Of a DNA stretch of 64,000 nt, positions 60,138 to 64,000 are shown piece by piece. Source of the stretch: JBEVOS01 sp044226655. Lineage in GTDB: Bacteria > Pseudomonadota > Alphaproteobacteria > Caulobacterales > Aquidulcibacteraceae. The DNA lies in assembly GCA_044226655.1 (NCBI GenBank), contig JBGAGO010000002.1, forward strand, positions 434,001 through 498,000, given 5' to 3'. How positions within the stretch are numbered: the stretch's first letter is position 1; each line of letters opens with the position of its first letter. The notes under the pieces are model-generated. The model was not told the origin of the DNA. It saw nothing but the letters and a program-made list of their open reading frames with translations, and searched no databases. A program made the position numbers and the translations under genes.

Positions 60138-61520
60138 ATGACCGATCTGCACGCCCGCCTCGCCGCACGCCTTGGCCCCAAAGGTTACGCCACCGATTCC
60201 GATACCTTGGCGCCGCATCTGGTCGAATGGCGCGGCCGCTACAGCGGAACGACGCCGTTCCTCGCGTTGCCTGCGTCCACCGAAGAGGTCGCCGATGTCG
60301 TGAAGCTGTGCGCCGAAGCGGGCGTCGCGATCACGCCCCAGGGCGGCAATACCGGCCTCGTCGGCGGCCAGATCCCAAACGGTGAGGTGCTGCTCTCGCT
60401 CAAGCGCATGAACCGCATCCGCAGCGTCGATCCGCTCGACGACGCTCTGGTGGCTGAAGCCGGCGTGGTGCTGACCAGCGTGCACGCCGCCGCCGACGAA
60501 GCGGGCCGCCATTTTCCGCTGAGCCTCGCCAGCCAGGGCAGCGCCACGATCGGCGGTTTGATCTCGACCAATGCCGGCGGCGTGCATGTCGTGCGCTATG
60601 GGATGATGCGCGATCTGGTGCTGGGCGTTGAAGCCGTGCTGGCCGATGGGCGCGTGCTCAACGGCCTCAAAGTGCTGCGCAAGGACAATACCGGTTACGA
60701 TCTGAAACAGCTCTTCATCGGCGCAGAGGGAACTTTGGGCGTGGTGACGGCCGCCAGCCTCAAATTGTTCCCGAAGGCGCGCGAGCACGCGGTGGCGGTG
60801 TGCGTCGTACAAAGCCCCGAGCGCGCGCTCGACTTGCTGCACTGCGCAAAAGCCGAAACCGGCGCCCTGGCCGCGTTCGAGCTGATGAACGCCGAGAGCG
60901 TCGCCGTCACCGTCAAAAACGTGCCGGGCATGCGCTCGCCGTTCCAGGGCGCGCCCTATCTGACGCTGATCGAATTCGAAAGCGCGGCCGCATCCGGCTT
61001 GCGCGGCGCCATCGAAGCCATGCTCGCCGGCGCGATCGAGAAGGGCTTCGCCGACGACGCCGTGATCGCGGAAAGCGAAGCGCAAGCGCGCGCGTTCTGG
61101 GCCCTGCGCGAGAACATTTCCGCCGGCCACCGCCCCGAAGGCGCGCAGATCAATCACGACATTTCCGTGCCGGTTTCCCAGATTCCACGGCTTTTGCGCG
61201 AGGGCGCGGACGACATCGAACGCGCCTGCCCCGGCGCGCGCATCGTCGCCTTCGGCCATATGGGCGATGGCAACATCCATTATTCGGTGATGCAGCCGCT
61301 GGGCGCGGCGCCTGAAACATTTCCGGCCGATCGCCTCGCCGATCTCGTCAACGATCTCGCCATGCGGCTCAACGGATCGATCTCCGCCGAGCACGGCATC
61401 GGCGTGTCGCGGCGCGCGGATTTCGAGCGTTACAAAGATCGCATCGCCATCGATGTGATGCGCGCGATGAAGAACGCGCTCGATCCGTATCGCATCATGA
61501 ACCCGCGCGCGCTCGTCTGA
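60138..61520 (+). CDS. FAD-binding oxidoreductase, D-2-hydroxyglutarate/D-lactate dehydrogenase-like
   Basis: 460 residues of the VAO/PCMH family. The FAD-binding PCMH domain spans about 35-215 (ITPQGGNTGLVGGQIP, IGGLISTNAGGVHVVRYG). The C-terminal FAD-oxidase cap has SAEHGIGVSRR and DPYRIMNP. The pattern fits D2HGDH-type dehydrogenases that feed electrons to a quinone or electron-transfer flavoprotein. Start 41 bases after Sua5. Confidence 0.92.
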   Translation: MTDLHARLAARLGPKGYATDSDTLAPHLVEWRGRYSGTTPFLALPASTEEVADVVKLCAEAGVAITPQGGNTGLVGGQIPNGEVLLSLKRMNRIRSVDPLDDALVAEAGVVLTSVHAAADEAGRHFPLSLASQGSATIGGLISTNAGGVHVVRYGMMRDLVLGVEAVLADGRVLNGLKVLRKDNTGYDLKQLFIGAEGTLGVVTAASLKLFPKAREHAVAVCVVQSPERALDLLHCAKAETGALAAFELMNAESVAVTVKNVPGMRSPFQGAPYLTLIEFESAAASGLRGAIEAMLAGAIEKGFADDAVIAESEAQARAFWALRENISAGHRPEGAQINHDISVPVSQIPRLLREGADDIERACPGARIVAFGHMGDGNIHYSVMQPLGAAPETFPADRLADLVNDLAMRLNGSISAEHGIGVSRRADFERYKDRIAIDVMRAMKNALDPYRIMNPRALV

Positions 61521-61663
61521 ATTGCTGCACGCGCGCACGCGTGTGTTGCGCAACGCGCGTCAAAAAAACGCAACTCAGTGCGCGACAAGCGAAATCTAAT
61601 CTGCTAACGCGCGCAATTGTTCGTGAGATAAATGTGACGCGAACGTCTCTGAGGAGCACACTG

Positions 61664-61912
61664 ATGGCGATGGCCAAGAAGAAGGCGGGCGCGAAAAAAA
61701 CCGCCGCGAAGAAGAAACGGGGCCGCAAAGCGGCGAAGAAGACCGCCGTGAAGACCGTTCGCAAAGTTGGCCGCAAGAAGGCCGCCAAGAAGACCGCCGC
61801 GAAGAAGACTGGCCGCAAGAAGGCGGCGCGCAAGGGCGTGCGCAAGGCCGCCGCGAAGTCTCCGCGCAAGGTCGCCAAGCGTGGCCGCAAGAAGCGCGTC
61901 GCCAAGAAATAA
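61664..61912 (+). CDS. histone H1-like Lys/Ala-rich nucleoid protein
   Basis: 82 residues, about half Lys/Arg, built from repeated AAKKTA / RKKAA-type units, resembling eukaryotic H1 tails and bacterial Hc1/AlgP-like proteins. No folded domain is expected. It probably binds DNA non-specifically. GAGGAG lies upstream of the ATG at 61664; an open frame further upstream is not coding-like. The region 61521-61663 is unusually AT-rich for this genome around 61590-61640 and probably holds the promoter. Confidence 0.85.
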   Translation: MAMAKKKAGAKKTAAKKKRGRKAAKKTAVKTVRKVGRKKAAKKTAAKKTGRKKAARKGVRKAAAKSPRKVAKRGRKKRVAKK

Positions 61913-61982
61913 GGGATCCGTTGCGAGCGCCGCGGCACGGAAGCGGCCGCGGCCTCGCTCCCAATCCGATCACCGGCGCCGT

Positions 61983-62396
61983 TTACGAGATCGGCGCGTT
62001 CGATCCCGAGCAGGTGCGCACGCCGCGCCGCACATGGCTGGCGTGGAATTCGGGATCGCCGGGCGCGGCTTGAAAGCGGAACCCGTCGCCGTCGCGGCGC
62101 GCCGCAAAACAGCTCTGATATTGGAAATTGGTGCTTTGATAGGCGAAGCAGGCGCGCCCTTCCGGCGTGATCGTCAGCCGTCCGTAATCGACGCCGCCCT
62201 CGGTATAGTAAACGGTGTGGCCCTGCGGATCGACGCATTCGCGGAACGGCGTGCCATCGCCCTCATACGTGCCCGACATTTCCATGCCGAAGAGCGCGCT
62301 ACGCGCCTCGCGCGCGTTCATCCAGGCCGTTTGCGCCCAGGCCGCGCCCGACGCCGCGGCAAGAACAGCGGCCAGCCAGAGAGCCTTCGCCCGCAT
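61983..62396 (-). CDS. secreted protein, unknown
   Basis: 137 residues from the ATG at 62396, with GGAGG five bases upstream. A signal peptide ends at AAWAQ (about residue 22). The mature part has three or four cysteines (RECVDP, RACFAY, QSCFAA, RTCSGS), GTYEGDG, and a predicted small beta sheet. It may be disulfide-bonded in the periplasm. Family not recognised. Confidence 0.7.
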   Translation of the reverse strand: MRAKALWLAAVLAAASGAAWAQTAWMNAREARSALFGMEMSGTYEGDGTPFRECVDPQGHTVYYTEGGVDYGRLTITPEGRACFAYQSTNFQYQSCFAARRDGDGFRFQAAPGDPEFHASHVRRGVRTCSGSNAPIS

Positions 62397-62552
62397 CTCA
62401 TCCTCCACGCGTCCCGCGCGTCACCTCGCCACACGAACACGGCTGAACGAGGGCGTCACGCCGCTCCGCGAACAACGCGAAACCGGCGCGCGCCCTTCCC
62501 TGGCCGCGCGGGCGCGCTAGAGTTTCGCTCCGAACACCAAGAGGAACGCCCC

Positions 62553-63335
62553 ATGCCCTACACGCCTTTCGATCTCACCGGCAAAGTCGCTCTCGTCACC
62601 GGCGGCAATCGCGGCATCGGCTGGGGCATGGCGGATGCGCTCGCGCAGGCCGGCGCCGCCATCGCGATCTGGGGCCGCAAGTCCGATGCGAACGCCGCCG
62701 CCGTCGAGAAGCTCAAGGCGCATGGCGTGGATGCGCGCGGCTACACGATCGACGTCGCCAAGGAAGATGAGGTGGTCGCCGGCATGGCGCAGACCGCGAA
62801 GGATTTCGGCCGCATCGATTTCGTGGCGGCGAATGCGGGCGTCGGCGCCGGCGCGCCGAGCTTCGCCGAGATGCCGACCGAGACCTATCGCTACGTGCTT
62901 TCGGTCAATCTCGACGGCGTCTTCTTCACACTGCGCGAAGCCTGCAAGCACATGGTCGAGCGCGCCAAGGCGGGCGATCCGGGCGGCTCGCTGGTGGGCG
63001 TGGCCTCGCTCGCGGCCATCGAAGGCGCGGCGCGCAATGAAGCCTATGCGGCCACCAAGGGCGCGGTGATCTCGATGATGAAATCGATCGCGGTCGAGCA
63101 CGCGCGCTATGGCATGCGGGCCAATGCCGTGCTGCCCGGCTGGATCGCAACGGATATGACGACGATGGCGCAGGCCGCGCCGGCCTTCGCCGAAAAGGTC
63201 ATTCCGCGCGTGCCGGCGCGGCGCTGGGGCAAGCCTGAAGATTTCGGCGGCGTCGCGGTCTATCTGGCCTCCGAAGCCAGCGCCTATCACTCGGGCGATC
63301 TTTTCGTGATCGACGGCGGCTATTCGATCTTTTGA
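62553..63335 (+). CDS. SDR family oxidoreductase
   Basis: 260 residues. TGGNRGIGWG near residue 17, AANAGVG (the N-A-G motif), ASLAAIEGAARNEAYAATKG (Ser and Tyr-x3-Lys) and the VIDGGYSIF end. It is similar to glucose/gluconate dehydrogenases and 3-oxoacyl-ACP-reductase-like SDRs; the substrate is unknown. The start at 62553 has GAGGAA upstream. A long in-frame extension (back to 61767) runs through the H1-like and secreted genes and is not coding. Confidence 0.92.
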   Translation: MPYTPFDLTGKVALVTGGNRGIGWGMADALAQAGAAIAIWGRKSDANAAAVEKLKAHGVDARGYTIDVAKEDEVVAGMAQTAKDFGRIDFVAANAGVGAGAPSFAEMPTETYRYVLSVNLDGVFFTLREACKHMVERAKAGDPGGSLVGVASLAAIEGAARNEAYAATKGAVISMMKSIAVEHARYGMRANAVLPGWIATDMTTMAQAAPAFAEKVIPRVPARRWGKPEDFGGVAVYLASEASAYHSGDLFVIDGGYSIF

Positions 63336-63421
63336 CGGCGCTGGCGCGGGAACGCGGGCGTTCACACCGCGTTAGCCATGCGGCTCCCGTCCGAGGGCCG
63401 TTTGTGCTAGAGGGCCGCCCC

Positions 63422-63646
63422 ATGACAGATTCACCGCTGCGCGCCGCGCGCGCTTCCCTGGAACGCGTTGAAGAAGCCGCGCGCGACGGCGTCGAGATCG
63501 CCAAGGAGACGGCGGCTGACTCGCTCGACGAAGCGCGCGCGTTTCTCGAAAAGCAGGCCCGCGAGCGGCCGCTGGCGACCATCGGCGTCGCCGCAGGCGT
63601 CGGCGTGCTGCTGGGCGTTCTGCTGTTCGGCGGCCGCCGCGACTGA
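63422..63646 (+). CDS. DUF883/ElaB-YqjD-like membrane protein
   Basis: 74 residues. An amphipathic helical N-terminus (RAARASLERVEEAARDGVEIAKETAADSL) leads to a C-terminal TM helix with GVAAGVGVLLGVLLFGGRR. This is the pattern of ElaB/YqjD, tail-anchored ribosome-associated proteins of stationary phase. Its stop overlaps the next ATG (TGATG), so the following holin-like gene is coupled. Confidence 0.88.
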   Translation: MTDSPLRAARASLERVEEAARDGVEIAKETAADSLDEARAFLEKQARERPLATIGVAAGVGVLLGVLLFGGRRD

Positions 63647-64000
63647 TGTTCGACAAAGCTCTAAGTTCCCTGCTGACGGCCGCCATCCTGTGCGCCTCGG
63701 CCGCGCTCGCCATCTTCGCGGCGGGCTTTGCGCTCTACGCGCTCGTGCTGCCCCAACTCGGCGCGGCGGGCGCGGCGGCTTTGGTCGCGGGCGCGGCCGC
63801 GGTCTTGGTCGGTCTGGTCGGCCTTATGCAGCTCTGGCGCACGAAGGCGCGTGAGCGTGAACGCGCGGCGGCGCAGGCGGAATTCTCCAGCGCCATTCCC
63901 GAACCGCTGCGCGATTTCATGCGCCGCCACCCCTTGGGCGCGATTGCGGTCACTTTGGTCGGCGGCATCGTGGCCGCGCGCAATCCGCGCGTGGTTCGCG
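63646..64000 (+). CDS. phage-holin-family-like membrane protein (partial, 3' end beyond the window)
   Basis: At least 118 residues, still open at the window end. Two long TM segments (about 9-36 and 40-61) are followed by a charged linker and the start of a third hydrophobic stretch (HPLGAIAVTLVGGIVAARNP). It resembles the phage_holin_3_6-like/Act-type proteins commonly encoded just after DUF883 proteins. It overlaps the preceding stop by one base. Confidence 0.75.
   Translation, partial: MFDKALSSLLTAAILCASAALAIFAAGFALYALVLPQLGAAGAAALVAGAAAVLVGLVGLMQLWRTKARERERAAAQAEFSSAIPEPLRDFMRRHPLGAIAVTLVGGIVAARNPRVVR

Overview
The window reads as chromosomal DNA of a high-GC alphaproteobacterium of the Caulobacterales/Hyphomonadaceae type. 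The diagnostic genes are a divK-pleD operon with the phospho-acceptor, I-site and GGEEF residues at the same numbers as in Caulobacter, a MipZ-type ParA division regulator, clpS-clpA, DUF3126 and DUF1489 proteins, a DinB with an N-terminal zinc ribbon, and the neighbourhood histone-deacetylase-like / xseB / ispA / dxs. No rRNA, tRNA, CRISPR array, insertion sequence or phage was seen. Genes are tightly packed, and many neighbours share ATGA or TGATG stop/start overlaps.

Layout. 1-9.4 kb: PhoH-like ATPase, small unknown proteins, gatC-acetyltransferase-gatA, ruvX, and pyrB with a dihydroorotase-like partner that has lost its metal-binding residues. 9.6-24.4 kb: hydrolases, a GPH-type sugar transporter, NUDIX, rpmG, divK-pleD, a ROK sugar kinase, dinB, RidA, a COG3146-type acyltransferase and a HIT protein. 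24.4-30.5 kb: clpSA, a phasin with a PhaR-like operator, a D,D-carboxypeptidase, a J-domain protein and mipZ. 30.6-35.9 kb: a minus-strand operon of seven mutually overlapping genes headed by a TIR-TM-TIR protein. 36.0-37.7 kb: an AT-richer island with a membrane-anchored ParA-like ATPase and a coupled small partner. 38-41 kb: dxs and ispA. 41-47 kb: a plus-strand block with a split LigD (phosphoesterase and polymerase, no ligase) followed by four TM proteins, three of them with an N-terminal TIR-like domain. 47-51 kb: csaA-like, xseB, a phosphatase, an HDAC-like deacetylase, a soluble TIR protein, an acetyltransferase and an unknown gene. 51-64 kb: outer-membrane and secreted proteins, oxidoreductases, an MBL hydrolase, YceI and a b561-YceI fusion, Sua5, a D-2-hydroxyacid dehydrogenase, a histone-H1-like protein, and a DUF883/holin-like pair cut by the window end.

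The most unusual content is the concentration of TIR domains between 34.7 and 49.8 kb: five genes carrying six TIR-like domains, all keeping a glutamate where TIR NADases have their catalytic residue. Three have the order cytoplasmic TIR, Pro/Ala-rich linker, one TM helix, then an extracytoplasmic domain. A fourth neighbour keeps the TM, coiled coil and outer domain but has no TIR. This looks like a set of envelope-sensing TIR receptors, sitting beside a membrane ParA module and inside what is elsewhere a compact xseB-ispA-dxs locus. I know of no described system with this layout. The function is inference.

Three families of palindromic intergenic repeats were found. One occurs three times (14.0, 17.1 and 24.4 kb), each time touching or nearly touching a gene's regulatory sequence or end.
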